Source: REEB85 sp018971455 (GTDB lineage Bacteria > Pseudomonadota > Alphaproteobacteria > Acetobacterales > Acetobacteraceae). Taken from it: 5,362 bases of DNA. The notes beneath the pieces are model-generated. The model was given only the letters and a program-made list of their open reading frames with translations, made no database searches and had not been told where the DNA came from. The DNA lies in NCBI GenBank assembly GCA_028871195.1, contig JAGWNT010000145.1, forward strand, positions 1-5,362, given 5' to 3'. A program made the position numbers and the translations under genes. Positions 1 through 5,362 of this stretch are shown here, one piece after another (positions within the stretch are counted from its first letter, which is position 1; every line of letters starts with the position of its first letter).

Positions 1-157
1 CGGCCGGGTTGCGGCGCTTGCGGGGTCTGTGTGGCGCGCCGCTCGGGGCTCCGGGCTGCCGTCGAGGGGGAAGATGCGCCGAGGCGCGTCGCGGCGGAAC
101 GCGCAACGTGTCCATAAGACCTATGCGTTCAGGTATGAAATACCGCCGTGTTACAGG
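1..157. other. Unassigned region downstream of gpsA
   Basis: No gene can be supported here. A plus-strand frame open from the left edge ends at TAA 115-117, and a minus-strand frame starting at ATG 115-113 stays open to the left edge. Both encode about 38 arginine/proline/alanine-rich residues, resemble no family I know, and have a clearly lower share of G/C in third codon positions (about three quarters) than the neighbouring genes, so either could be a gene end or chance. The part from about 105 to 170 is visibly richer in A+T than the rest of the window, as expected of an intergenic or promoter stretch. It contains a short perfect inverted repeat (132-144). Another GC-only hairpin is possible at 84-89/99-104 (GCGCGT paired with ACGCGC), but no T-run follows it on either strand, so I do not call it a terminator. 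Confidence 0.5.
132..144. repeat. Short inverted repeat GGTAT-GAA-ATACC
   Basis: Two perfect 5-base arms (132-136 and 140-144) flank a 3-base centre, inside the AT-richer stretch just beyond the gpsA stop. It could be a small operator-like dyad for a gene to the left of the window, a weak hairpin at the end of the gpsA transcript, or chance. There is no T-run, so it is not a typical intrinsic terminator. Confidence 0.3.
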
Positions 158-1147
158 CTATTCATCTCTCGTGGGGCGGGAAAGCAGGCCGTTGATCGCC
201 TCGGCGAGCGAAATCTCCCCGCCGACCAGCCGGCTGACCATGGTGCAGATGGGCAGCACGACCCCAGCCGAGGCCGCCCGCGCCACCAGCGCCGCAGCAC
301 TCGCCACCCCTTCGGTGACGCCCCCGCGCCCGGCGAGAATGTCGGCCAGCCGCTCGCCGCGGCCGAGGGCGACACCCAGGCTGAAATTGCGGCTGCCCGC
401 GCCGGTGCAGGTCAGCAGCAGGTCGCCCAGGCCGGACAGGCCGGAGACCGTCGCGGCGCGGCCGCCGAGGGCGGTGGCGAGCCGCGCGATTTCGGCCAGG
501 CCCCGCGTCACCAGCGCCGCCCGCGCATTCTCGCCCAGCCCCGCGCCGATCACCGCGCCGGCGGCGATCGCCACCACGTTCTTCGCCGCCCCGCCGACCT
601 GCGCGCCGACCGGGTCGTCATTGCCGTAGAGGCGGAAGGCCGGGCTTCCGAGGGCGGCGATGGCGGTGGCGCGCAGCGGCGCATCGGTGCCGGCGATGAC
701 GGCGGCCGCCGGCAGGCCGCGGGCGATCTCGCCGGCGAAATTGGGCCCGGTCAGCACGCCCGCCGGGCGGGCAGGCCAGACCGCGGCCAGGGTTTCGAGC
801 GGCAGGCGCAGGCTGCCGATCTCGACGCCCTTGGCGCAGACCAGCACCGCGCCCTCCGGCGGCAGCCCGGCCGCAACGCGGCGCAGATGTTGCGCCGGCA
901 CCGCCAGCAGAAGCAGCCCGGCCGCCGGCATCGTGGCGGTGACGTCGATCGCCGCCGGCACCGCGATGCCGGGCAGATGCGGATTGGCGCGGCTGGCGGC
1001 GATGGCGGCGGCGCGGGCCGGATCGCGCGCCCACAGCGTCACCGACCGGCCGGCGCGATGGGCCTGAATGGCGAGCGCCGTGCCCCAGGCGCCGGCGCCG
1101 ATGACGGCGACCTCATTTCCGGAGCCGATGACGGCGACCTCATTCAT
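158..1147 (-). CDS. gpsA: Glycerol-3-phosphate dehydrogenase [NAD(P)+]
   Basis: Reversibly reduces dihydroxyacetone phosphate to sn-glycerol-3-phosphate in the cytoplasm, supplying the backbone of phospholipids. The 329-residue product has the family's layout: an N-terminal Rossmann fold with GAGAWGT at 17-23, CAKGVE at 104-109, TGPNFAGE at 133-140, the catalytic-lysine motif GAAKNVVAIAAG at 186-197 (Lys189), GENARAALVTRG at 205-216, SGLSGLGDL at 235-243 and SRNFSLG at 252-258. ATG 1147-1145 is the only credible start; it overlaps the rlmJ stop by 8 bases, so translation is probably coupled to rlmJ. A weak GGAG lies 10 bases upstream. The oddity is a 27-base in-frame tandem duplication directly after the start codon: residues 2-10 (NEVAVIGSG) repeat as 11-19 (NEVAVIGAG). 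The second copy joins the normal AWGT continuation. All other motifs are intact, so the enzyme is probably active. The identification is firm. Confidence 0.96.
   Translation of the reverse strand: MNEVAVIGSGNEVAVIGAGAWGTALAIQAHRAGRSVTLWARDPARAAAIAASRANPHLPGIAVPAAIDVTATMPAAGLLLLAVPAQHLRRVAAGLPPEGAVLVCAKGVEIGSLRLPLETLAAVWPARPAGVLTGPNFAGEIARGLPAAAVIAGTDAPLRATAIAALGSPAFRLYGNDDPVGAQVGGAAKNVVAIAAGAVIGAGLGENARAALVTRGLAEIARLATALGGRAATVSGLSGLGDLLLTCTGAGSRNFSLGVALGRGERLADILAGRGGVTEGVASAAALVARAASAGVVLPICTMVSRLVGGEISLAEAINGLLSRPTRDE
1091..1144 (-). repeat. 27-bp in-frame tandem duplication at gpsA 5' end
   Basis: Two adjacent 27-base units, 1144-1118 and 1117-1091 on the minus strand, agree at 25 of 27 bases; the two differences are TCC versus GCC in codon 8 and GGA versus GGC in codon 9. 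Each unit is exactly nine codons, encoding NEVAVIGSG and then NEVAVIGAG. The reading frame is kept, and the start codon and rlmJ stop lie just outside the first unit. The high identity suggests a recent duplication, most simply by replication slippage. Confidence 0.93.
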
Positions 1148-1976
1148 CGACCAGGCGCTCCACGGCGAACCCCGCGCCCACCCCGCTTCCGCCTTGGTCG
1201 CTCTCGCCGAGGCGGGCGAGCAGGGCGGCGAGAATGCCGCGGGCTTCCGCCTCGAAGCGGTAGGGCGGGTTGACCACCACCAGCCCGCAGCCATTGAGCC
1301 GGGCCGGGTCGAGCGGCGCGCGCAGCCACAATTCGGCGGCCACCACGTCGCGCAGCCCGCCGGTCTCGCGCAGATCCGCATGAAACCCGCGCACCGGGGC
1401 GCGATGCTTGATCGGATACCAGGCGGCGAGCACCCCGGTGCGCCAGCGCGCGGCGGCGGTGCGCAGCCCCTCGGCCACCCGCTCGAACTCGCCGGGCGCC
1501 TCGTAGGGCGGGTCGATCAGCACCAGCCCGCGCGCCATGGCCGGCGGCAGCAGCGCGCCCAGCGCCTCCCACCCGTCGCGCCGGTGCACCGCGACTTGGC
1601 GGTCATGGCGGAAACCGTGCTGCAGGGCGGCGTGATCCTCGGGGTGCAGTTCGCAGCAGGCCAGCCGGTCCTGTGGCCGCAGCAGGGCGCGGATCAGCGC
1701 CGGCGATCCCGGATAGAGGCCGCGCGCCTTCACCAGGGCCACGTAGTCGGCCAGTTCGGGGGGCGGGTCGTCGAGCAGGCGGGCGATGCCGGCGCGCCAT
1801 TCCCCGGTGCGCTCGGCCGGGCCGGCGGTGAGGTCGTAGCGTCCGACGCCGGCATGGGTGTCGAGCACGAAGCAGGCGCCCGGCTTGCGGGCCAGCGCGC
1901 GCAGCAGCCAGACCAGCAGGGCATGCTTCATGCAATCCGCGAAATTGCCGGCATGGAAGGCGTGGCGGTAGTTCAC
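1140..1976 (-). CDS. rlmJ: 23S rRNA (adenine(2030)-N6)-methyltransferase RlmJ
   Basis: RlmJ transfers a methyl group from S-adenosylmethionine to N6 of A2030 (E. coli numbering) in 23S rRNA. The 278-residue product is close to the E. coli length (about 280) and starts with the family signature NYRHAFHAGNFADCMKH (2-18). Also visible are a SAM-binding stretch LDTHAGVGRYDL (38-49), YPGSP (88-92), CELHPED (108-114), the catalytic LIDPPYE (153-159) with the DPPY motif of N6-adenine methyltransferases, and VVVNPPYRFE (233-242). The start is GTG at 1976-1974, fixed by the conserved N-terminus; AAGG at 1986-1983 lies six bases upstream. It sits 43 bases after tsaD and its TGA overlaps the gpsA start. 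Older annotations call this family YhiR or DUF519 and once linked it to use of external DNA. Family assignment is firm; the exact target base is inferred from the family. Confidence 0.93.
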   Translation of the reverse strand: MNYRHAFHAGNFADCMKHALLVWLLRALARKPGACFVLDTHAGVGRYDLTAGPAERTGEWRAGIARLLDDPPPELADYVALVKARGLYPGSPALIRALLRPQDRLACCELHPEDHAALQHGFRHDRQVAVHRRDGWEALGALLPPAMARGLVLIDPPYEAPGEFERVAEGLRTAAARWRTGVLAAWYPIKHRAPVRGFHADLRETGGLRDVVAAELWLRAPLDPARLNGCGLVVVNPPYRFEAEARGILAALLARLGESDQGGSGVGAGFAVERLVDE

Positions 1977-1982
1977 TTGGCG

Positions 1983-1986
1983 CCTT
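1983..1986 (-). promoter_or_regulatory. Ribosome binding site of rlmJ
   Basis: The minus strand reads AAAGG, with AAGG at 1986-1983 and six bases before the GTG start. It supports the GTG codon, which also begins the conserved NYRH N-terminus. Confidence 0.6.
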
Positions 1987-2019
1987 TGCGAAACGCGAAA
2001 ATGGCGGCGGGGCGGCGGG

Positions 2020-3084
2020 TCATGCGGGCAGCATGTCGGGCGTGTCGAGGGGCCAGCGCGGCCGCGGGGCGTGGTCGAGGGGGCTCGCCAGGCCGAGGCG
2101 CAGCCGCTCGATGCCGGCCCAGGCGACCATCACCGCATTGTCGCCGCACAGCCGCAGCGGCGGTGCGGCGAAGCGGTGGTTTTCGCGATCTGCGACTGCC
2201 TGCAGGGCGGCGCGAATGGAGGTGTTCGCCGCCACCCCGCCGGCCACCACCAGCAGATCGCCGCCGCGATAGCCCGCCAGGGCATGCGCCGCGCGGTCGG
2301 CCAGCACCTCGGTCACCGCGGCCTGGAAGCCGGCGGCGATGTCAGCCGCGTCGGCGGCCGGCAGGGGGCCGGGCGGATAGGATGCGACCAGCTGCGCCAC
2401 CGCGGTCTTCAGGCCGGAAAAACTGAAATCGCAGCCCGGCCGGCCGAGCAGCGGGCGCGGCAGGGCGAAGCGCGCGGCATCGCCCGAGGCCGCCAGGCGC
2501 TCGACCGCCGGCCCGCCGGGCCAGCCCAGCCCGAGCAGCTTGCCGACCTTGTCGAAGGCTTCGCCGACGGCGTCGTCGATGGTCGTGCCGAGCCGGCGGT
2601 AGCGGCCGATGCCCTCGACGGCGACGCACTGGCAATGCCCGCCCGAGAGCAGCAGCAGCAGGTAGGGAAAGGCGGCGGAGGCGCCGAGCACGGCGGGCAG
2701 GCGCGGCGTCAGCGCGTGGGCTTCGAGGTGGTTGACCGCGACATAGGGCAGGCGATGGGCCAGGGCGACGCCCTTGGCGAAGCCGGAGCCGACGATCAGC
2801 CCGCCGATCAGCCCGGGCCCGGCGCTGGCCGCGACGGCCCCGAGATCGGCGAAGCCGAGCCCGGCGCTGGCCAGTGCGGCGCCGGCCATGCGCGGCAGAT
2901 GGGCCAGATGCGCGCGCGCGGCGATCTCGGGGACGACGCCGCCATAGGCGGCATGCTCCTGCTGGCTGAGCACCGCCTCGGCCAGGATCGCCCCGTCGGC
3001 GCCGAGCACCGCGACGGCGGTCTCGTCGCACGAGCTCTCGATTCCCAGAACAGGCCCGGCCCGCGGTGGCATCCCTACTTCCAT
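2020..3084 (-). CDS. tsaD: tRNA N6-adenosine threonylcarbamoyltransferase TsaD
   Basis: TsaD (Kae1/Qri7/YgjD family) transfers threonylcarbamoyl from threonylcarbamoyl-AMP to A37 of ANN-decoding tRNAs, giving t6A, with TsaB and TsaE as the usual bacterial partners. Its ASKHA-type fold is recognisable from GIESSCDETAVAVL (14-27), HAAYGGVVPEIAARAHL (44-60), metal-binding NHLEAH (118-123; His119 and His123), LLLSGGHCQ (144-152), DDAVGEAFDKVGKLLGL (170-186), FSFSGLKTAV (220-229), GGVAANTSIR (282-291) and CGDNAVM (313-319; Asp315 the probable third metal ligand). The length of 354 residues is normal. Two starts compete: ATG 3084-3082, without a clear ribosome site, and ATG 3072-3070 (residue 5), with GGAAG five bases upstream. 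The second would give 350 residues and lose nothing conserved. It is the first gene of the leftward operon and is divergent from hemC. Identification is firm; the start is uncertain by four codons. Confidence 0.97.
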   Translation of the reverse strand: MEVGMPPRAGPVLGIESSCDETAVAVLGADGAILAEAVLSQQEHAAYGGVVPEIAARAHLAHLPRMAGAALASAGLGFADLGAVAASAGPGLIGGLIVGSGFAKGVALAHRLPYVAVNHLEAHALTPRLPAVLGASAAFPYLLLLLSGGHCQCVAVEGIGRYRRLGTTIDDAVGEAFDKVGKLLGLGWPGGPAVERLAASGDAARFALPRPLLGRPGCDFSFSGLKTAVAQLVASYPPGPLPAADAADIAAGFQAAVTEVLADRAAHALAGYRGGDLLVVAGGVAANTSIRAALQAVADRENHRFAAPPLRLCGDNAVMVAWAGIERLRLGLASPLDHAPRPRWPLDTPDMLPA

Positions 3085-3113
3085 TCGTTTCGCGCTGGTT
3101 CTAGGACACCGGG
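3085..3113. promoter_or_regulatory. Divergent tsaD/hemC control region
   Basis: Only 29 bases separate the two outermost start codons. If the inner starts are used (tsaD at 3072, hemC at 3165) the gap grows to 92 bases. Promoters for both operons must lie here or overlap the gene starts, because the two operons point away from each other. I find no convincing -35/-10 pair on either strand. The stretch is less GC-rich than its surroundings and carries the hemC ribosome site. Confidence 0.45.
3103..3106 (+). promoter_or_regulatory. Ribosome binding site of hemC
   Basis: AGGA lies seven bases before ATG 3114 and favours that start. The alternative in-frame ATG at 3165 is preceded by a C/G-rich stretch with no Shine-Dalgarno-like purine run. 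Confidence 0.55.
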
Positions 3114-4124
3114 ATGGCCCTCGCCCATCCCCCCCCCTCGTCGCCGGTTCCGCCGCCGGTTCCGATGAACCATCGCCGCTCGCTGCCGTTGCGGGTCGGC
3201 ACCCGCGCGTCCCCGCTGGCCCTGTGGCAGACCCGCTTCTTTCTCAGGCTGCTGTCTACCTTCTGTCCGGTGCTGCGCAGCATGGAGGTGTTCGAGGAGC
3301 ACGCCATCCGCACCACGGGCGATGCGGTGCAGGACCGCAAGCTCGCCGAGATCGGCGGCAAGGGGCTGTTCGCCAAGGAGATTCACGAGGCGCTGGCCGA
3401 AGGCCGCGTCGATTTCGCCGTGCACAGCCTCAAGGACCTGGAAACCGACCTGCCGCCTGGCATCGTGCTGGCCTGCACGCTGGCGCGCGAGGATGCCCGC
3501 GACACGTTGATCCTCCCGCCCGGCGCGCCGGCGCCGGACCCGCAGGCGCCGTTCGCCGGCCTCGCTGCGGGCGCGCTGGTCGGGGGCAGTTCGCCGCGGC
3601 GGCAGGCGCAGATGCTCGCCGTCCGCCCCGATCTGCGCTTCGGCCTGCTGCGCGGCAACGTGCAGACGCGGCTCGACCGGCTGCGCGAGGGCGCGTTCGC
3701 CGCCACGCTGCTCGCCATGGCCGGGCTGAAACGCCTCGGGCTGGCGGAGGCGGCGACGCTGGTGCTGGACCCGGAGATCATGGTGCCGGCGGCGGGCCAG
3801 GGCATCATCGGCATCACCGTGCGCGAGGATGACAGCGAGCTCCGCGCGCTGCTCGGCGGCATCGAGGACCCCGCCGCCAAGGCGGTGGCGACCGCCGAGC
3901 GGGCGCTGCTCGGCGCGCTGGACGGCACCTGCCACACGCCGATCGGCGGGCATGCGCGGCTGCGCGACGATGGCAGCCTGATGCTGACCGGCCTGGTGGC
4001 GCGCCCCGATGGCAGCTTCGTTCTGCGTCGGACGATGGATGGCCCGGCGGCCGAGGCGGCGCGCATCGGCGCCGAGCTGGGCGCCAGCCTGCGCGCCGAC
4101 AGCCCGCCGGACCTGCGGGCCTGA
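3114..4124 (+). CDS. hemC: Porphobilinogen deaminase (hydroxymethylbilane synthase)
   Basis: Joins four porphobilinogen molecules into hydroxymethylbilane in cytoplasmic haem, chlorophyll and corrin synthesis. The family's marks are LRVGTRASPLALWQT (26-40), IRTTGD (65-70), GGKGLFAKEIHEAL (81-94), HSLKD (104-108) with the catalytic aspartate Asp108, SSPRRQ (159-164) with substrate-binding arginines, LLRGNVQTRLDRL (178-190), GQGIIGI (228-234), and Cys273 in GTCHTPIGGHA (271-281), which anchors the dipyrromethane cofactor. After HSLKD the protein has LET where many homologues have a proline (as in DVPT). The 336 residues include a proline-rich N-terminal extension of about 20; an internal ATG at 3165 (Met18) would give 319 residues, nearer the usual length. 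The outer start is preferred only for its ribosome site. hemD follows three bases after the stop. Identification is firm; the start is open. Confidence 0.97.
   Translation: MALAHPPPSSPVPPPVPMNHRRSLPLRVGTRASPLALWQTRFFLRLLSTFCPVLRSMEVFEEHAIRTTGDAVQDRKLAEIGGKGLFAKEIHEALAEGRVDFAVHSLKDLETDLPPGIVLACTLAREDARDTLILPPGAPAPDPQAPFAGLAAGALVGGSSPRRQAQMLAVRPDLRFGLLRGNVQTRLDRLREGAFAATLLAMAGLKRLGLAEAATLVLDPEIMVPAAGQGIIGITVREDDSELRALLGGIEDPAAKAVATAERALLGALDGTCHTPIGGHARLRDDGSLMLTGLVARPDGSFVLRRTMDGPAAEAARIGAELGASLRADSPPDLRA
3129..3137 (+). repeat. Run of nine C in hemC leader
   Basis: Nine consecutive C encode Pro6-Pro8 if hemC starts at 3114, or lie in the untranslated leader if it starts at 3165. It is the longest single-base run I noticed in the window and could slip during replication. 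Length is exact in this sequence, though such runs are also prone to sequencing error. Confidence 0.8.
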
Positions 4125-4127
4125 GCC

Positions 4128-4856
4128 ATGCCCGTTCCGGAGCCCCGCCCCGCGCGGCCCCGGACGGTGCTGGTCACCCGCCCCGAGCCAGCCGCAGGCG
4201 AGACGGCGCGGCGGCTTGCCGCCATGGGGTTCGTGCCGATCCTGACCCCGGCCCTGGCGGTGCGCCGGCGCGCCGCGCGGCTGCCGGCGCCGGGTGAGCT
4301 GCAGGCCATCCTGGTGACCAGCGCCAACGCCATTCCCGCGCTGCCCGCGTCCCATCACGGCGTGATGCTGCTGGCCGTGGGCGAGGCGACGGCGGCGGCG
4401 GCGCGCGGGGCGGGCTTCAGGGCGGTGCATGCGGCCGCCGGCGATGCCGCCGCGCTGGCGGCCCTGGCGCTTGCGCGGTGCGCGGCGCCCGGGCCGGCGG
4501 TTCTGCTCGCCGCCGGCGCCGGCCAGGGGGGTGACCTCGCGGCGCGGCTGCGCGCCGGCGGACTGCGTGTGCATCGGCGCGTGCTCTATGCCGCGGTCGC
4601 GCGCACCGCGCTGCCGCGCCCGGCTCGCGCGGCGCTGGCGGCGGGGCATGTGGATGCGGCGTTGTTCTTTTCGGCGGCCAGCGCGCGCGCCTTTGCCGCC
4701 CAGCTGGAGGCCTGCCTGCCGGCCGCCGCGGTCGCCGGCATCGAGGCGCTGGCGATCTCGGCCGCGACCGCCGCCGCACTCGCCCCCTTGCCGTGGCGCG
4801 CCATCCGTGTTGCATCAAGACCGAACCAAAGCGAGCTGCTGGCCCTGCTGTCATGA
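4128..4856 (+). CDS. hemD: Uroporphyrinogen-III synthase
   Basis: Closes hydroxymethylbilane into uroporphyrinogen III with inversion of ring D, the step directly after HemC. This family is known for weak sequence conservation, so the call rests on a typical 242-residue length, position three bases after hemC, and family-like blocks: VLVTRPEPAAGETARRLAAM (14-33), ILVTSANAI (61-69), AVGEATAAAARGAGF (83-97), LLAAGAGQGGDLAARL (126-141), VLYAAV (152-157), DAALFFSAASARAFA (176-190) and ISAATAAAL (210-218). These fit two alternating alpha/beta lobes. The protein is extremely alanine-rich, as expected at this base composition. ATG 4128 has only a weak ribosome site, and translation is probably coupled to hemC. 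The TGA stop overlaps the next start as ATGA. No key segment appears missing. Confidence 0.92.
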   Translation: MPVPEPRPARPRTVLVTRPEPAAGETARRLAAMGFVPILTPALAVRRRAARLPAPGELQAILVTSANAIPALPASHHGVMLLAVGEATAAAARGAGFRAVHAAAGDAAALAALALARCAAPGPAVLLAAGAGQGGDLAARLRAGGLRVHRRVLYAAVARTALPRPARAALAAGHVDAALFFSAASARAFAAQLEACLPAAAVAGIEALAISAATAAALAPLPWRAIRVASRPNQSELLALLS

Positions 4857-5362
4857 GCGAAGCCCCTTTCACGCCCCCGCCCGGTCCCTCGTCCCAGCCG
4901 GCCCCGTCCCAGCCGGCCCCGTCTCAGCCGGCCTCGTCTGAGCCGGCCGCCATTGCGGCCGAGGCGCCGTCCGCGGACACCGCCGCGCCGACGCACAGCC
5001 CGCGCAGCGCGCTGGCGGTGTTCTCCGCGCTGGGCTTCCTGCTGCTCGCCGGCGGGCTCTTCTACCTGTGGCAGGAGATGCAGGGCCTGGCGCAGCGGCC
5101 GCTGGTTCAGCCGCAGCCCATCGTCGCCGGGGCCGATCCGGCGCGGGTCGCGGCGCTGGAGGACCAGGTGGCGACGCTGAGCCGCCGCCTCGCCGAACTG
5201 AGCGGCCGGCCGGCGCCGGCCTCGCCCGATCTCGCCCCGCTGGCGGCGCGCATCGCCGCCCTCGAGCAGCGCCCGGCCCCGGCCACCGCCGATACCGCGC
5301 CGCTCGCCGCCACGGTCGCGGTGCTGCAGAACCGGCTCGCCGCCGACGAGGCGCAAGCCGCC
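4853..5362 (+). CDS. Mic60/mitofilin-like inner-membrane protein, N-terminal part
   Basis: The frame from ATG 4853 stays open for 170 codons to the right edge, so only the N-terminal part is seen. It starts within the hemD stop (ATGA overlap), which indicates translational coupling. In order it has a proline/serine/alanine-rich leader (1-50) with an SQPAP-type repeat at 14-33, one hydrophobic helix (about 53-73, around VFSALGFLLLAGGLFYLW), and then segments with coiled-coil character such as RVAALEDQVATLSRRLAEL (98-116), separated by proline-rich breaks. Few charges precede the helix, so orientation (short cytoplasmic leader, periplasmic remainder) is inferred. Alphaproteobacteria commonly carry a COG4223 mitofilin-like gene between hemD and hemY, and bacterial Mic60 shapes inner-membrane invaginations. 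Layout and position fit this, but the diagnostic C-terminal mitofilin domain lies outside the window. It could instead be another HemX-like membrane coiled-coil protein. Confidence 0.78.
   Translation, partial: MSEAPFTPPPGPSSQPAPSQPAPSQPASSEPAAIAAEAPSADTAAPTHSPRSALAVFSALGFLLLAGGLFYLWQEMQGLAQRPLVQPQPIVAGADPARVAALEDQVATLSRRLAELSGRPAPASPDLAPLAARIAALEQRPAPATADTAPLAATVAVLQNRLAADEAQAA
4892..4951 (+). repeat. 15-bp tandem repeat, four units
   Basis: Units at 4892-4906 and 4907-4921 are identical (TCCCAGCCGGCCCCG). 4922-4936 differs at two bases, and 4937-4951 is more diverged. They encode SQPAP, SQPAP, SQPAS and SEPAA, residues 14-33 of the mitofilin-like protein. The unit keeps the frame, so copy number could vary between strains and merely lengthen the flexible leader before the membrane helix. 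Confidence 0.9.

Noticed and set aside
84..104. GC hairpin (GCGCGT with ACGCGC, nine-base loop) as a gpsA terminator
   Set aside because: No T-run follows on either strand, and six-base GC stems are expected by chance at this base composition.
1091..1144. CRISPR-like or regulatory direct repeat
   Set aside because: There are only two adjacent units without spacers, and they are codon-exact inside gpsA, so a coding duplication explains them.
29..1273. Long plus-strand open frame (414 codons) opposite gpsA, with another at 9-629
   Set aside because: Stops are rare in every frame at this GC content. The translation is a low-complexity run of Arg, Ala, Gly and Gln with no family resemblance, and it lies antisense to well-supported gpsA.
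1148..1381. Longer gpsA starting upstream at about 1381
   Set aside because: The added segment is a shifted frame of rlmJ with no GpsA similarity. The start at 1147 overlaps the rlmJ stop in the usual operon fashion and begins the Rossmann strand.
1068..2426. Plus-strand open frame (452 codons) opposite rlmJ and part of tsaD
   Set aside because: It crosses the boundary between two firmly identified minus-strand genes and its product has the arginine/alanine/proline composition of an antisense shadow.
2071..3168. Plus-strand open frame (365 codons) opposite tsaD running past the hemC start
   Set aside because: Antisense to tsaD, whose active-site motifs are all present; it also overlaps the hemC start in another frame.
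3075..4649. Minus-strand open frame (524 codons) opposite hemC and hemD
   Set aside because: The longest frame in the window but glutamine/arginine-rich and without motifs; the opposite strand encodes two recognised enzymes of one pathway in tight succession.

Overview
The window is a very GC-rich (roughly three quarters G+C by eye) chromosomal segment. Its gene content and order fit an alphaproteobacterium, most likely in the Rhodospirillales/Acetobacteraceae range. The lineage is inferred from base composition, from tsaD lying divergent to hemC, and from a hemC-hemD-mitofilin-like order; it was not tested by a search.

The left 157 bases hold no gene I can assign. From about 158 to 3084 three genes run leftwards (minus strand), in transcription order tsaD (tRNA t6A modification), rlmJ (23S rRNA adenine methyltransferase) and gpsA (glycerol-3-phosphate dehydrogenase). 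tsaD and rlmJ are 43 bases apart, and the rlmJ stop overlaps the gpsA start by 8 bases, so they look like one operon. A short gap holding the control region separates them from a rightward operon: hemC (porphobilinogen deaminase), hemD (uroporphyrinogen-III synthase), and a third, open-ended gene whose N-terminal half (proline/serine-rich leader, one membrane helix, coiled coil) matches the layout of bacterial Mic60/mitofilin-like proteins. That gene starts in an ATGA overlap with the hemD stop and runs off the right edge.

Functionally the left operon joins translation accuracy (a tRNA and an rRNA modification) with the glycerol-3-phosphate supply for phospholipids. The right operon makes uroporphyrinogen III, the first cyclic tetrapyrrole precursor, from porphobilinogen, and ends in an inner-membrane protein.

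These are mostly housekeeping genes, and I see no mobile element, CRISPR array, RNA gene or defence system. The oddest sequence feature is a near-perfect 27-base in-frame tandem duplication at the 5' end of gpsA, which gives the protein two copies of its first Rossmann strand and glycine turn. Lesser oddities are a run of nine C in the extended 5' end of hemC, a 15-base tandem repeat in the mitofilin-like gene, and very little space for two divergent promoters between tsaD and hemC.
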